Shown piece by piece: positions 1 to 8,943 of a DNA stretch of 64,000 nt. The first letter of the stretch is position 1; each line of letters opens with the position of its first letter. Made by a program: the position numbers and the translations under genes. Origin of the DNA: Corynebacterium terpenotabidum Y-11 (lineage in GTDB: Bacteria; Actinomycetota; Actinomycetes; Mycobacteriales; Mycobacteriaceae); contig NC_021663.1 in the NCBI RefSeq assembly GCF_000418365.1, positions 1,488,001 through 1,552,000 on the forward strand. The letters are read 5' to 3'. Below the pieces are notes generated by a model, which saw only the letters and a list, made by a program, of their open reading frames with translations, was not told the DNA's origin and made no database searches.

Positions 1-172
1 CCTCGGCGACCGTCTCGGTCGGCTCCGGCAGCGCCGGGCGTGCAGTCACCCAGGTCACCGGGGCGTAGACGACGCCAGGAACCACCGGCTTCCCCTTGAT
101 CACCTCGACCATCTCGATCATCTCGGTATCCGCCATCACGGTCGTTGACGGGGTGTTGTCTGTCTCGGTCAC
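1..172 (-). CDS. ptsI: PTS enzyme I, N-terminal fragment (runs off left edge)
   Basis: Only about the first 57 codons are present. The peptide contains VIKGKPVVPGVVYAPVTWV followed by TARPALPEPTE, which matches the N-terminus of actinobacterial enzyme I. Enzyme I passes phosphate from phosphoenolpyruvate to HPr, which is encoded nearby at 1251. I chose the GTG at 172 because GGGAG lies five bases upstream; an internal ATG at 136 is in frame but lacks such a site. The gene is divergent from the DeoR-type regulator. The fragment is short, so identity rests on this match plus the PTS context. Confidence 0.8.
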   Translation of the reverse strand, partial: MTETDNTPSTTVMADTEMIEMVEVIKGKPVVPGVVYAPVTWVTARPALPEPTETVAE

Positions 173-196
173 GGTTGCTCCCACAATTGTCGGACT

Positions 197-220
197 GCGG
201 CACTGGTGCCGCCCAGATTA
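197..220 (-). promoter_or_regulatory. ptsI promoter -10 with adjacent palindromic operator candidate
   Basis: On the minus strand TAATCT (220-215) is a good -10 box. Immediately downstream, at about +1 to +16 of the ptsI transcript, is a perfect inverted repeat GCGGCAC-TG-GTGCCGC (197-212). A repressor bound there would block ptsI. The divergent DeoR-type regulator is the obvious candidate, but that is inference; I do not recognise this exact motif. Confidence 0.5.
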
Positions 221-398
221 CCCCCGCGTCGGAGCCCCGTGCCGCCACCTCCTTTCCCGGAGCCCCCTGATCTACCCACGATATTCCCCCCGGTCCTCCC
301 CACCCGCTGCCCCCGCTCCCGGCCCGGGGTCGGACTTGCCCTTTAAGATCGGTGAACACCCCTTTTCCCCGACTGTCCCGACCAGCGAATCGAGCACC

Positions 399-1175
399 GT
401 GAATTCTGAAGAACGCCGCCGCCAGATCGCGTCCCTCACCGCGGTCCACGGCCGGGTCACTGTCATTGAACTCGCCGACCGGTTCGACGTCACCCCGGAA
501 ACCATCCGCCGCGACCTCACCGTCCTCGACGACGAAGGAGCACTGCACCGGGTCCACGGAGGTGCGGTCCCGACCAACACCTTCCAGACCCGGGAGACCG
601 CCATCGAGGAACGTCGCGGGGCCGCCACCGAAGCCAAGGTCCGGATCGGCCGGGCCGCAGCACAACTCCTCCCCGACACCGGAACGGTCTTCCTCGACGC
701 CGGCACCACCACGGCGATGCTCGCCAATTCCATTGCCGAGGACCCGACCAAGGGCCGCAACCTCACCTTCCTCACCAACTGCCTACCGATCGCGGTGCGG
801 CTGGGTGCGGCGGGTATCAGTGACGTCCAACTGCTCGGCGGGCACATCCGCGCGATCACCCAGGCGGTCGTCGGCGATATCACCCTGCGCGCGATCGGCA
901 TCAACCACGCGGACATCGCCTTCATCGGCACCAATGCCCTGTCCCTGGACCACGGCCTGTCCACGGCAGACGCTCGGGAGGCCGCGGTCAAGCGGGCGAT
1001 GATCGCCAACGCCGACCGGGTTGTCACCATGTGCGACTCCTCGAAATTCGGTCGTGACTACCTTGTCAGCTTCGCCCCCGTGTCGGAAGTGGACGCCGTG
1101 GTCACGGATACCGGTATCCCCGCCCAGTACCTCACTGCCTTGGAGCAGGAGGAGATCGATGTCATCCGTGCCTGA
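399..1175 (+). CDS. fruR: DeoR-family sugar/PTS transcriptional repressor
   Basis: This is a 258-residue DeoR regulator. It begins with a DeoR-type helix-turn-helix (EERRRQIASL, then VIELADRFDVTPETIRRDL and LHRVHGGA) and continues with a sugar-phosphate sensor domain containing FLDAGTTTAML and DSSKFGR. The reading frame extends upstream to 96, but conservation starts at the GTG at 399, which gives the usual family length. It sits between divergent ptsI and downstream ptsH, the place of FruR in C. glutamicum. It probably senses fructose 1-phosphate or another sugar phosphate and controls the PTS genes. The symbol is by position; the effector is not shown by sequence. Confidence 0.85.
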   Translation: MNSEERRRQIASLTAVHGRVTVIELADRFDVTPETIRRDLTVLDDEGALHRVHGGAVPTNTFQTRETAIEERRGAATEAKVRIGRAAAQLLPDTGTVFLDAGTTTAMLANSIAEDPTKGRNLTFLTNCLPIAVRLGAAGISDVQLLGGHIRAITQAVVGDITLRAIGINHADIAFIGTNALSLDHGLSTADAREAAVKRAMIANADRVVTMCDSSKFGRDYLVSFAPVSEVDAVVTDTGIPAQYLTALEQEEIDVIRA

Positions 1176-1250
1176 CGGCACCGCAGCTGAGGTTCGTTAT
1201 ACCCTGGGTTGTAGTCCAATTTCCGACCAACTCTAAGGACCGTGAACACC

Positions 1251-1523
1251 ATGGCAACTACCACCGTGACCGTCGGCTCAACTGTCGGCCTGCACGCCCG
1301 CCCCGCGACCCTCATCGCCGAGGCCGCTGCCGCCTTCGATGACGAGATCCTCATCGCTCTCGTCGATGCCGACGAGGACGATGAGCCCGCCGACGCGACC
1401 TCGTCCCTGATGATCATGGCCCTCGGTGCTGAACACGGTGACCAGGTGACGGTCTCTTCAGACAGCGACGAGGCCGTGTCGACCATCGCCGCCCTCGTCG
1501 AGAAGAATCTCGACGAGGAGTAG
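1251..1523 (+). CDS. ptsH: Phosphocarrier protein HPr
   Basis: HPr of 90 residues carries phosphate from enzyme I to sugar permeases. The active-site histidine lies in VGLHARPA, and the central SSLMIMALGAEHGD block is the typical second conserved region. I start at ATG 1251, eleven bases after AAGGA; the GTG at 1242 is only two bases from that site. The gene follows fruR by 75 bp. In C. glutamicum I recall fructose kinase and the fructose permease genes between these two, and they are absent here. Confidence 0.95.
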   Translation: MATTTVTVGSTVGLHARPATLIAEAAAAFDDEILIALVDADEDDEPADATSSLMIMALGAEHGDQVTVSSDSDEAVSTIAALVEKNLDEE

Positions 1524-1527
1524 AGCC

Positions 1528-1546
1528 GCGCCGGACCCGTCGGCGC
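1528..1546. terminator. Short hairpin between convergent ptsH and uraA
   Basis: GCGCCG and CGGCGC pair around a 7-base loop just after the ptsH stop and before the convergent uraA stop. It could end transcription in both directions. There is no clear U tract, so support is modest. Confidence 0.4.
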
Positions 1547-1558
1547 AGGGTGGGGGTC

Positions 1559-2908
1559 TTATGCGTCGAGGGTGTACCCGCGGACGCTCGTGTCCCGACC
1601 CTCGCCGAGGTGTTCGTAGAGCCAGCGCAGCAGCGGATATCCGGCGATGATGCCCACCGCACCCCAGGCAATACCCTCCAGCTCCAGGTCGCCGAGGGTG
1701 AGGGTGAGGTTGCCGATGCCGACGATCATCGCCACCGCCGCGGTCGTCAGGTTCACGGGGTGCCCGAGGTTGACCCGGTTCTCCTGCCAGATCCGCACAC
1801 CGAGCAGACCGATCATGCCGTAGAGGACCAGGGCCGCACCACCGAGCACACCGGTGGGGATGGTCTGGATGACCGCCCCGAACTTCGGGACGAAGGCCAG
1901 CACCGTGGCAGTCAGACCCGCCACCCAGTACGCCGCCGTGGAGTAGACGCGGGAGGACGCCATCACCCCGATATTCTCGGCGTAGGTCGTCGTCCCCGAA
2001 CCGCCGAAGCCGCCGGCGAGCGCGGTGGCCACCCCATCCGCCATCAGGGCCGGGCCGGCCTGGTCGTCGAGGTTGCGTCCGGTCATCCCGGCGACCGCCT
2101 TGACGTGGCCGACGTTCTCGGCAATGAGGACGACGATCACCGGCACGGCGAGCAGCATCGCGTCTAGCTGGAAGCTCGGGTGGTGGAACTCCGGCAACCC
2201 GATCCAGGACGCCTCGGAGATCCGGTCGGTGGCCTCGTCGGTGAGATTTCCGGTCACCGCGGCGAAGATCCAACCGACCAGCACTCCGACGAGGATGCCC
2301 AGACGTCCGAGCATGCCGCGACCTCCGACACTCACCAGCAGGATCGCCACCAAGGTCACGGCCGCGACGAGTGGCTGCTCCTCGACGTTCCCGGTGGCGC
2401 TGGGAGCGAGATTCAGGCCGATCATCGCGACGATCGCTCCGGTCACCGCCGGCGGCATGACGGCGTCGATGACGCCGCGTCCGACCACCGTGACCAGCGC
2501 ACCGATGAGGAAGAGCAACACACCGACCAGGACGATACCGCCGAGCTGGACGGCGATACCGTCCGCCTGGGACGCGGTCAGCGGGGCGATGAACGCGAAG
2601 GAACTGCCCAGGTAAGACGGCACCCGATTGCGGGTGATCACCAGGAACAGCAGCGTCCCCACCCCAGAGAACAGCAGCGTGGTGGATACCGGGAATCCGG
2701 TGATCGTCGGAACCAGCAGGGTCGCGCCGAACATGGCGATGACGTGCTGCATACCGATGCCGATGGTTCGCGGCCAGTTCAGCCGCTCATCGGGGGCGAC
2801 CACGGCTCCGGGTCGGACGTGCCGACCATCCCCGTGCAGGGTCCAACCGAAAAACCGGCCAGTGGCGACGTCGCCGGATTCCTCAGGTGTTTCTGTTGAT
2901 TCAGTCAC
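1559..2908 (-). CDS. uraA: Uracil permease (NCS2 family)
   Basis: A 449-residue polytopic membrane protein of the nucleobase:cation symporter-2 family. It has many hydrophobic helices (about 14 expected), the AENVGHVKAV block and GGFGGSGTTTYAENIGVMA, which resembles the UraA substrate-site region. It likely imports uracil with protons. The frame stays open into hflX, but family similarity begins at the GTG at 2908 (VTESTETPEE). It follows hflX by 10 bp and is probably co-transcribed with it. Xanthine or another pyrimidine as substrate is possible, though the sequence is closer to uracil carriers. Confidence 0.88.
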   Translation of the reverse strand: MTESTETPEESGDVATGRFFGWTLHGDGRHVRPGAVVAPDERLNWPRTIGIGMQHVIAMFGATLLVPTITGFPVSTTLLFSGVGTLLFLVITRNRVPSYLGSSFAFIAPLTASQADGIAVQLGGIVLVGVLLFLIGALVTVVGRGVIDAVMPPAVTGAIVAMIGLNLAPSATGNVEEQPLVAAVTLVAILLVSVGGRGMLGRLGILVGVLVGWIFAAVTGNLTDEATDRISEASWIGLPEFHHPSFQLDAMLLAVPVIVVLIAENVGHVKAVAGMTGRNLDDQAGPALMADGVATALAGGFGGSGTTTYAENIGVMASSRVYSTAAYWVAGLTATVLAFVPKFGAVIQTIPTGVLGGAALVLYGMIGLLGVRIWQENRVNLGHPVNLTTAAVAMIVGIGNLTLTLGDLELEGIAWGAVGIIAGYPLLRWLYEHLGEGRDTSVRGYTLDA

Positions 2909-2918
2909 GCAGCACAGT

Positions 2919-4361
2919 CTAGGACTGCACCACAAAGGCGGCGAGTTCAGCGGCCAGGGTCTGCGGCAGCCGGACGTCAAGAACCGTGCCCTGTGCCGTG
3001 TACTCCTCCGACAGCACCGTCCCCAGTTCATGGACCCGGGAAACCACGTCACCCCGGGAGAAGGGGACCGACAGGGTGACCCGGGCGTCCATCGCGTTGA
3101 GGAACAGCTCCAGTCGGCTTTCCAGCTCAGCGATCCCCTCGCCGGTCGCGGCGGAGACGAACACCACGTCATCGAGACGGTTCCGCAGGTCAGCGAGAAC
3201 CAGTGGGTCCGCCCGGTCGATCTTGTTGACCACGAGGATCTCCGGCGGAGCGTCCTCCCCGGTCTCGGTGGCGATCTCCCCGATGACCTTGTTCACCGCA
3301 GCGATCTGTTCCATTGGGAACGGGTCGGAGCCGTCGACGACGTGGAGGACCACATCTGCGGCCATCACCTCCTCCAAGGTGGAGCGGAACGCCTCGACCA
3401 GCTGGGTCGGGAGGAACCGGATGAAGCCGACCGTGTCCGAGAAGACGACGGTCCGTCCGTCGGCGAGTTCGGCGCGGCGGGTGGTCGGGTCAAGGGTGGC
3501 GAACAGGGCGTCCTCCACGAGGACGCCGGCCCCGGTCAAGGCGTTGAGCAGTGAGGACTTCCCCGCGTTGGTGTAGCCCGCAATCGCGATCTGGGCCACG
3601 GCGGAAGAGTCCCGCTGCCGACGCTTGATGTCCCGGGCCTTCTTCATCCCGGCAATTTCCCGACGCAGCTTCGCCATGTCGTTACGGATGCGCTGGCGGT
3701 CGGCCTCGATCTTCGTCTCACCGGGACCGCGCAGGCCCACACCTCCGTTGGACCCGGCCCGACCGCCGGCCTGTCGGGAGAGTGCACCGCCCCAGCCGCG
3801 CACCCTGGTGATGAGGTACTCCAGCTGGGCGAGCTGGACCTGCGCCTTGCCCTCCCTGGACCGCGCGTGCTGGGCGAAGATGTCGAGGATCAGCATGGTC
3901 CGGTCGATGACCTTGACGTCGAGGAGTTTCTCCAGCGCGATCATCTGGCCGGGGCTGAGTTCACCGTCGGCGACAACCGTGTCTGCCCCGGTCTCGGCAA
4001 CGACCTGACGGAGCTCCTCGACTTTGCCGGACCCGATATAGGTTCCCGAATCCGGCTTGTCCCGGCGCTGGTAGAGCATATCGACGACCTCTGATCCGGC
4101 GGTCTCCGCCAGGGCCGAGAGCTCGTCAAGCCGCGCTTCGATCTGCTCGATGGTGCCCTCGGTCCACACCCCGACAAGGACCACACGTTCCAGACGCAGT
4201 CGCCGGTACTCAACGTCGTAACCGTCCGCCTGCTCCGTCGTATGGTCCGCAGTACCGCGGGTCAACCGGCGGAGACTGGACCGTTGTTCAAGGTCAAGTT
4301 CGCCGACGGTGGGTGTGGCACCGGTGGGAACGGTGGGTTCGTTGCCGCTCATGTCGCTCAT
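2919..4361 (-). CDS. hflX: GTPase HflX, ribosome-associated
   Basis: HflX is a translational GTPase that binds the 50S subunit and rescues or splits stalled ribosomes. The 480-residue product has the HflX N-terminal domain ([14 protein letters not shown]), a glycine-rich linker ([14 protein letters not shown]), and a G domain with [15 protein letters not shown] and NKID. The frame is open far upstream; I use ATG 4361 (MSDMSG) after GGAGGG. A second ATG at 4352, eleven bases from that site, is equally possible. The uracil permease gene follows directly. Confidence 0.93.
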   Translation of the reverse strand: MSDMSGNEPTVPTGATPTVGELDLEQRSSLRRLTRGTADHTTEQADGYDVEYRRLRLERVVLVGVWTEGTIEQIEARLDELSALAETAGSEVVDMLYQRRDKPDSGTYIGSGKVEELRQVVAETGADTVVADGELSPGQMIALEKLLDVKVIDRTMLILDIFAQHARSREGKAQVQLAQLEYLITRVRGWGGALSRQAGGRAGSNGGVGLRGPGETKIEADRQRIRNDMAKLRREIAGMKKARDIKRRQRDSSAVAQIAIAGYTNAGKSSLLNALTGAGVLVEDALFATLDPTTRRAELADGRTVVFSDTVGFIRFLPTQLVEAFRSTLEEVMAADVVLHVVDGSDPFPMEQIAAVNKVIGEIATETGEDAPPEILVVNKIDRADPLVLADLRNRLDDVVFVSAATGEGIAELESRLELFLNAMDARVTLSVPFSRGDVVSRVHELGTVLSEEYTAQGTVLDVRLPQTLAAELAAFVVQS

Positions 4362-4417
4362 TACCCTCCATCTTTGCACGGAAACCCTCCCGGTCGTCGA
4401 TCCAGTGGAGGTCGGGA

Positions 4418-4423
4418 TAGAAT
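4418..4423 (+). promoter_or_regulatory. -10 box TAGAAT for a leaderless transcript
   Basis: TAGAAT is followed by seven bases and then ATG 4431, which places the transcription start at or next to the start codon. No ribosome-binding site precedes ATG 4431. Confidence 0.55.
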
Positions 4424-4430
4424 GTTCCCC

Positions 4431-5213
4431 ATGATTCCGGAACTGAAGAGTGTGGGGCTGGACTTCGCCCGTTGGCAGGATGCACTGGAGGCCGCCTACG
4501 GATCGGGGGCGCTCCGGGTCACCGGGGAGGTCCGGGACGGTCAGGTCCTGCAGTATGACGACCCGAGCGGCGCCCGTCTGGTCATCCTCGCGGTCCCGCC
4601 CTACGGATCCTTCGCCAGCTTCAGCGGCGGAATCCCCGCCAGTGCCCATCTCACCATGGTCAACGACATCATCGGTCTTGTCGAAGTCGTCGCGGATTCC
4701 CCGCTCCTGCAGATCGGGGCGCAGGAGGCCCCCGTCCTCTCCACCCTCACGGCGACTGTCGCCCAGGGACCGATGCTCGCCGACGAGGACGAACTGCGGT
4801 ACCAGCAGGTCGAGCTCACCGCTCTGGCCGCCCGGGTGGACGTCCACACCAGCCGCGAGGACGCCGCCCGCGCCGGTATCCTCTCGGTCGGCCGGGTCGA
4901 GTCGACCGGGATCGCCGAGCTGAACTCCGGAGCGGTCGCCCCGCACGCAGGTGCCCGGATCACCGTGGAGATCACCGCTGCTGAGGCCCGGACCACCGCG
5001 CTGACCGGACAGCGGTTCTGGGTCTGCACGGTCTCCTCCCCCTTCGACTTCACGGTCGTCGTCCCCGCCGACCCTGATTCCCCGGAGGCCCCCGCCCCGG
5101 GGACGATCCTCTCCGGTGAGGTCCAGTTCACCGTTACCGCCTCCGATCCGGCGTCCTGCGGCGGCGGATGTGGCGACGGGTGCGGGGACGGCTGCGGAGG
5201 ATCGTGTGGGTAG
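4431..5213 (+). CDS. Conserved actinobacterial protein with Gly/Cys-rich tail
   Basis: I do not recognise a functional family. The product is about 260 residues, soluble, and rich in beta-type segments. It ends in a striking Gly-Cys-Asp tail ([18 protein letters not shown]) with six cysteines in 18 residues that could bind metal; that role is a guess. ATG 4431 fits a leaderless transcript from TAGAAT at 4418; ATG 4422 (MFPMIP) is the alternative. Its last bases overlap the GTG of the next gene (5206), so the two are probably translated together. It is divergent from hflX. Confidence 0.75.
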   Translation: MIPELKSVGLDFARWQDALEAAYGSGALRVTGEVRDGQVLQYDDPSGARLVILAVPPYGSFASFSGGIPASAHLTMVNDIIGLVEVVADSPLLQIGAQEAPVLSTLTATVAQGPMLADEDELRYQQVELTALAARVDVHTSREDAARAGILSVGRVESTGIAELNSGAVAPHAGARITVEITAAEARTTALTGQRFWVCTVSSPFDFTVVVPADPDSPEAPAPGTILSGEVQFTVTASDPASCGGGCGDGCGDGCGGSCG

Positions 5214-5715
5214 AGGTGGCACATCCGCCATCTGTCTCGTCCTGGGCGGGGTCGCGACCGTGGTGCTGCTGCTGATCCACAGGTTCGGCTACCCGGGGAT
5301 ACTCGCCTCCGCCGCTCTGGTGATCGGAACGGGGCTCCTGCTGCTGCGCCGCGATTCGGAGCGGGAGTTGCGGGCGTTGCGTCGCTCGATCGGGCATTCC
5401 GCGTCCGACATCTCCCGGGTCCTCGACAGCTGGCACGATTTCCACCACTCCGGGGCCCCGGAGCATGTCCGTGACCGTGTCAGCCACCGGCCCCGGCTGC
5501 TGAACCCGGACTGTGGGGTGGAGAGCGTCCGACACTTCCACGACTCCGCCCAGTCCGCGGCCGACTTCCTGCACGGGCTACCGGAGCGTGTGCAGGGATG
5601 CACCACCGTGAGCGCGCTGACGTCACTGCTCCACGAGACCGACGTCCACGCCGCCCACCTGGACGCACTGTGGATCCGTGCCCGTCAGGACGCCCGTACC
5701 CTCGACCTCAACTGA
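5206..5715 (+). CDS. Small membrane protein, unknown function
   Basis: A 169-residue protein with two N-terminal membrane segments ([18 protein letters not shown], then [16 protein letters not shown]), then a charged, helical cytoplasmic part. The GTG start at 5206 has an ideal GGAGG five bases upstream, and it lies inside the end of the preceding Cys-tail gene, so translation is coupled. Its 3' end overlaps the convergent dapF stop by eight bases. I know no function. Membership in a two-gene unit with the Cys-tail protein suggests they act together. Confidence 0.75.
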   Translation: MGRGGTSAICLVLGGVATVVLLLIHRFGYPGILASAALVIGTGLLLLRRDSERELRALRRSIGHSASDISRVLDSWHDFHHSGAPEHVRDRVSHRPRLLNPDCGVESVRHFHDSAQSAADFLHGLPERVQGCTTVSALTSLLHETDVHAAHLDALWIRARQDARTLDLN

Positions 5716-6583
5716 ACGTCAGGTCGCCGGTCTCCACCACGCCGCGGAACAGCAGAACCGACGGGCCGCGCAGCTCGGACCCGGCCCCGCTCACCGTCAC
5801 CGTCACGGCCCCGCCGGGAATCCTCACCTCGACCTTCCCGGTATCCTTCCCCGCCTCGCGCAGGGATGCGACGGCCGCGGCAACCGTCCCGGTGCCGCAG
5901 GACAGGGTCTCCCCCACTCCCCGTTCGTGGACGCGCATGTGCACCACGCCGTCCTCAAGGGGAGTGACGATCTCCAGGTTCACTCCGTCGGGGAAGAACG
6001 ACCGGTCCCACTGCGGTCCCTGCTCTACCGTAAGAGCCGCCAGGTCCTGCGAGGTGAGCCCGGGGACGACACAGGCCAGGTGCGGGTTCCCCATGTCCAC
6101 ACCGAGGCCCTCGTACGACCGGTCGCCCAGCACCGCCGTCGACTGGCCGAGCACGCCCGGCGCACCCATGTCCACGCTGACGTCAGCGGTGGATCCGCTG
6201 ACCGCGTGAACGGTCAGCTCCCGGCGCCCCGCTCTCGTCCCGATCACTGCATGATGTCCGGACAACAGCCCCAGGTCATGGAGGACATGGCCGAACACCC
6301 GCACCCCGTTGCCGCACATCTCGGCCACCGAACCGTCGGCATTTCGGTAGTCCATGAACCAGTCACCCGGAGCCACTCCGTCAGGTGCCTGAGCGATCAC
6401 TCCGGCATCGATCAGCGCAGCGGTGGTGGCGACCCGGATCACCCCGTCCCCACCGATGCCCCGGTGCCGGTCAGCGAGGCCACGTACCAGTTCCGGAGTG
6501 AGGTCGATATCGGCCGCGGGATCAGGCAGCACCACGAAGTCGTTTCCGGTGCCGTGTCCTTTGAGGAAAGAGAGTCCGCTCAT
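5708..6583 (-). CDS. dapF: Diaminopimelate epimerase
   Basis: DapF converts LL- to meso-diaminopimelate for lysine and peptidoglycan synthesis. The 291-residue protein has KGHGTGNDFVVLPD at the N-terminus and the two catalytic cysteines in MCGNGVRVFGH and LSCGTGTVAAA. I start at ATG 6583 (MSGLSFLKGHG). Its first bases overlap the miaA stop in an ATGA arrangement, so dapF is translated with miaA. The end overlaps the convergent small membrane gene by eight bases. Confidence 0.95.
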   Translation of the reverse strand: MSGLSFLKGHGTGNDFVVLPDPAADIDLTPELVRGLADRHRGIGGDGVIRVATTAALIDAGVIAQAPDGVAPGDWFMDYRNADGSVAEMCGNGVRVFGHVLHDLGLLSGHHAVIGTRAGRRELTVHAVSGSTADVSVDMGAPGVLGQSTAVLGDRSYEGLGVDMGNPHLACVVPGLTSQDLAALTVEQGPQWDRSFFPDGVNLEIVTPLEDGVVHMRVHERGVGETLSCGTGTVAAAVASLREAGKDTGKVEVRIPGGAVTVTVSGAGSELRGPSVLLFRGVVETGDLTFS

Positions 6584-7515
6584 GGTTGCGATCCTAGCGC
6601 CACCCTCAGCGCCTCCCCCACCGGGTCCGGCCCGTCCGCCGCGATCCACCGGATCCGGGGATCGCGGCGGAACCATGCCCGCTGCCGACGGGCGTACCGC
6701 CGCGTCCCGGTCACCGTGGCCTCCACCGCTTCAGCGAAACTGAGGCGTCCGGCGAGATGGTCGAGCATCTGGGCGTAGCCGATGGCCTGCCCGGCGGTGG
6801 AGTCCCGACGCAATCCCTGCCCCACCAGCGCCCGGACCTCGTCCAACAGTCCGGCGTCGATCATCTGGGTCACCCTGTCCTCGAGCCGCGGGTTGAGCCA
6901 TTCCGCATCCGCCCGCAGTCCGAGGATCAGGGCATTCCACCGGGTCGGCCGGTCCGCCGGAGGGAGGGACGCCGCGTACGGCTGACCGGTGAGTTCGATG
7001 ACCTCCAGGGCCCGGACCGTCCGCCGGGGGTCCCGGGTCTCGATCACGGCGGCGGCCGCCGGATCACGGCGTGCCAGCTCGGCATGCAGGGCCTCCACCC
7101 CGGTCCTCGCCAGTTCCGACTCCCACCGTGCCCGGACCGCGGGATCAGTGGGCGGCAGGTCCCAGGCGTCAAGGAGGGCCTGGACATACATCATCGACCC
7201 CCCGACGATCACCGGTGTCCGCCCCCGCGCCAGGATGTCCTCGACCACCGCGACGGCGGCGTCCCGGTACGAGGCGACGGAGGCCGCCTGCGACACCTCG
7301 AGGACGTCGAAGAGGTGGTGGGGAATCCCCCGCCGCTGCGCCACCGGGAGTTTCGCCGTCCCGATGTCCATTCCGCGGTACAGCTGCATCGAGTCCACGT
7401 TCACGACTTCTCCGTCGAGTGCCTCAGCCAGGGCGAGGGAAATCCCGGATTTTCCGGAACCGGTCGGGCCGACCACCGCCACCGGCCGTCGGGGGGACTG
7501 CTCCGCAGATGTCAT
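6580..7515 (-). CDS. miaA: tRNA dimethylallyltransferase
   Basis: MiaA adds a dimethylallyl group to A37 of tRNAs reading UNN codons; MiaB, encoded 2 kb away, then methylthiolates it. The 311-residue product has the P-loop GPTGSGKSG and the VDSMQLYRGMDIGTAK block. ATG 7515 is supported by TACAGT with seven bases before the ATG, a leaderless pattern. dapF overlaps the stop by four bases. Confidence 0.94.
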   Translation of the reverse strand: MTSAEQSPRRPVAVVGPTGSGKSGISLALAEALDGEVVNVDSMQLYRGMDIGTAKLPVAQRRGIPHHLFDVLEVSQAASVASYRDAAVAVVEDILARGRTPVIVGGSMMYVQALLDAWDLPPTDPAVRARWESELARTGVEALHAELARRDPAAAAVIETRDPRRTVRALEVIELTGQPYAASLPPADRPTRWNALILGLRADAEWLNPRLEDRVTQMIDAGLLDEVRALVGQGLRRDSTAGQAIGYAQMLDHLAGRLSFAEAVEATVTGTRRYARRQRAWFRRDPRIRWIAADGPDPVGEALRVALGSQP

Positions 7516-7522
7516 GACCCTG

Positions 7523-7528
7523 ACTGTA
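7523..7528 (-). promoter_or_regulatory. -10 box for leaderless miaA-dapF transcript
   Basis: TACAGT on the minus strand lies seven bases before the miaA ATG at 7515, with no Shine-Dalgarno site between. Confidence 0.5.
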
Positions 7529-7619
7529 CAAAACACCGGTCGGAGAGTGGTTCCGGCACTCTGACATAATGGTCCCGAAAGTATCCTGACCGTTCCTGAC
7601 CTCGTGGAGGCTCTACACC

Positions 7620-8927
7620 ATGACCGCACCGAAGCCCGGCCCGCGTCCGACCCCGGGTTCCATGCCCGGAGCCGTCCACCGCGCTCCTGTCACCCCTGAT
7701 GTCTCCGCGACCGACCCTGCCGGATTCGGTCGGGTGGATGCGGACAACGTCGTGTGGGTCCGCACCGCGGACGGGGAGCGCCGGGTCGGTGAGTGGCAGG
7801 CCGGAACTCCTGAGGAAGGCCTCGCACACTACGCACGGCGCTTCGACGATCTCGCAGCAGACGTCCGGCTGCTCGTCGCACGCCTCGACACCCACCCCGC
7901 GGAAGCCGCGCGGATCGGCCGGGACGCGGCCGCACTGCGGGAAAGCCTGTCCACTGCCGCTGTCGTCGGTGACCTCGCGGACCTGGACCGACGTCTCGCC
8001 GCCCTGATGGAGCAGGCCGGGGTCGCCGCCGCGCAGGAGCAGGAGCGCGCAACGTCCCGCAAGGTCGCCGCCGGCGCCCGGAAAGAAGAACTCATCGCCG
8101 AGATCGAGGCACTGGGCACCTCCGCCGCCACCGACTGGAAGTCGGCGGGCGACCGCCTGCAGGCCAGTTTCGACGAATGGAAGGCGCTGCCACGAACGAG
8201 TAAGGCCGCCGACGATGCCCTGTGGGAGCGGTTCCGCACCGCCCGCGCAGGTTTCCAGGACCGGCGTACCGCCCACTTCGACGACCTTGACCGACAGCGC
8301 GACCGGGTGCGTCGGGTCAAGGAGGACCTGGTCTCCCGGGCCGAGGCGCTGCAGAATTCGACGGACTGGGCGGAGACCGCCCGTGCCTACCGTGATCTCA
8401 TGACGGAGTGGAAGGCCGCCGGACGTGCCCACCGGGCCGTTGACGACCGACTGTGGGCACAGTTCCGCGCCGCCCAGGACCGGTTCTTCGACGCCAAGTC
8501 CGCCGACAATGACCGTCGCGATGTCGAGTTCGAGGAGAATGCGCAGGCCAAGCAGGCCCTTCTCGATGACTACGATGCCCGGATCGACCCTGCCACGGAC
8601 CTCGATCGGGCACGTGACCTGCTGCGCGAGCTCGAGGAGAAGTGGGACGAGATCGGCTACGTCCCGCGCGGCCGGGTCGCCGAGTTCGACAGCAAGCTCG
8701 GGGCGCTCGAGGCCAGGGTGACGGACTTCGCCGACGCACAGTGGCGGACCACCGACCCGGAGATCCAGGCCCGCGTCGACCAGTTCCGTGCGAAAGTCGA
8801 CGATCTCACCGCCGCCGCCGAGGCCGCGGAGAAGAAGGGCAACTCCGCGAAAGCCGCGGACCTGCGGGCCCAGGCCGCCCAGTGGTCCGAATGGGCGGAC
8901 GCTGCCGCCGGAGCCGTCGGCGACTGA
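7620..8927 (+). CDS. DUF349 coiled-coil protein
   Basis: The 435-residue product contains DUF349-type repeats: WKSAGDRLQASFDEWKALPR, DWAETARAYRDLMTEWKAAG and a later EEKWDEIGYVPRG copy. They are embedded in highly charged helical sequence that should form coiled coils. It has no signal or membrane segment. The M. tuberculosis counterpart by position is Rv2731, also next to miaA and miaB. Biochemical function is unknown to me. GGAGG about ten bases upstream supports ATG 7620. It is convergent with the membrane protein gene at 8944. Confidence 0.85.
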   Translation: MTAPKPGPRPTPGSMPGAVHRAPVTPDVSATDPAGFGRVDADNVVWVRTADGERRVGEWQAGTPEEGLAHYARRFDDLAADVRLLVARLDTHPAEAARIGRDAAALRESLSTAAVVGDLADLDRRLAALMEQAGVAAAQEQERATSRKVAAGARKEELIAEIEALGTSAATDWKSAGDRLQASFDEWKALPRTSKAADDALWERFRTARAGFQDRRTAHFDDLDRQRDRVRRVKEDLVSRAEALQNSTDWAETARAYRDLMTEWKAAGRAHRAVDDRLWAQFRAAQDRFFDAKSADNDRRDVEFEENAQAKQALLDDYDARIDPATDLDRARDLLRELEEKWDEIGYVPRGRVAEFDSKLGALEARVTDFADAQWRTTDPEIQARVDQFRAKVDDLTAAAEAAEKKGNSAKAADLRAQAAQWSEWADAAAGAVGD

Positions 8928-8943
8928 CCGTCGCCACCAGCTG

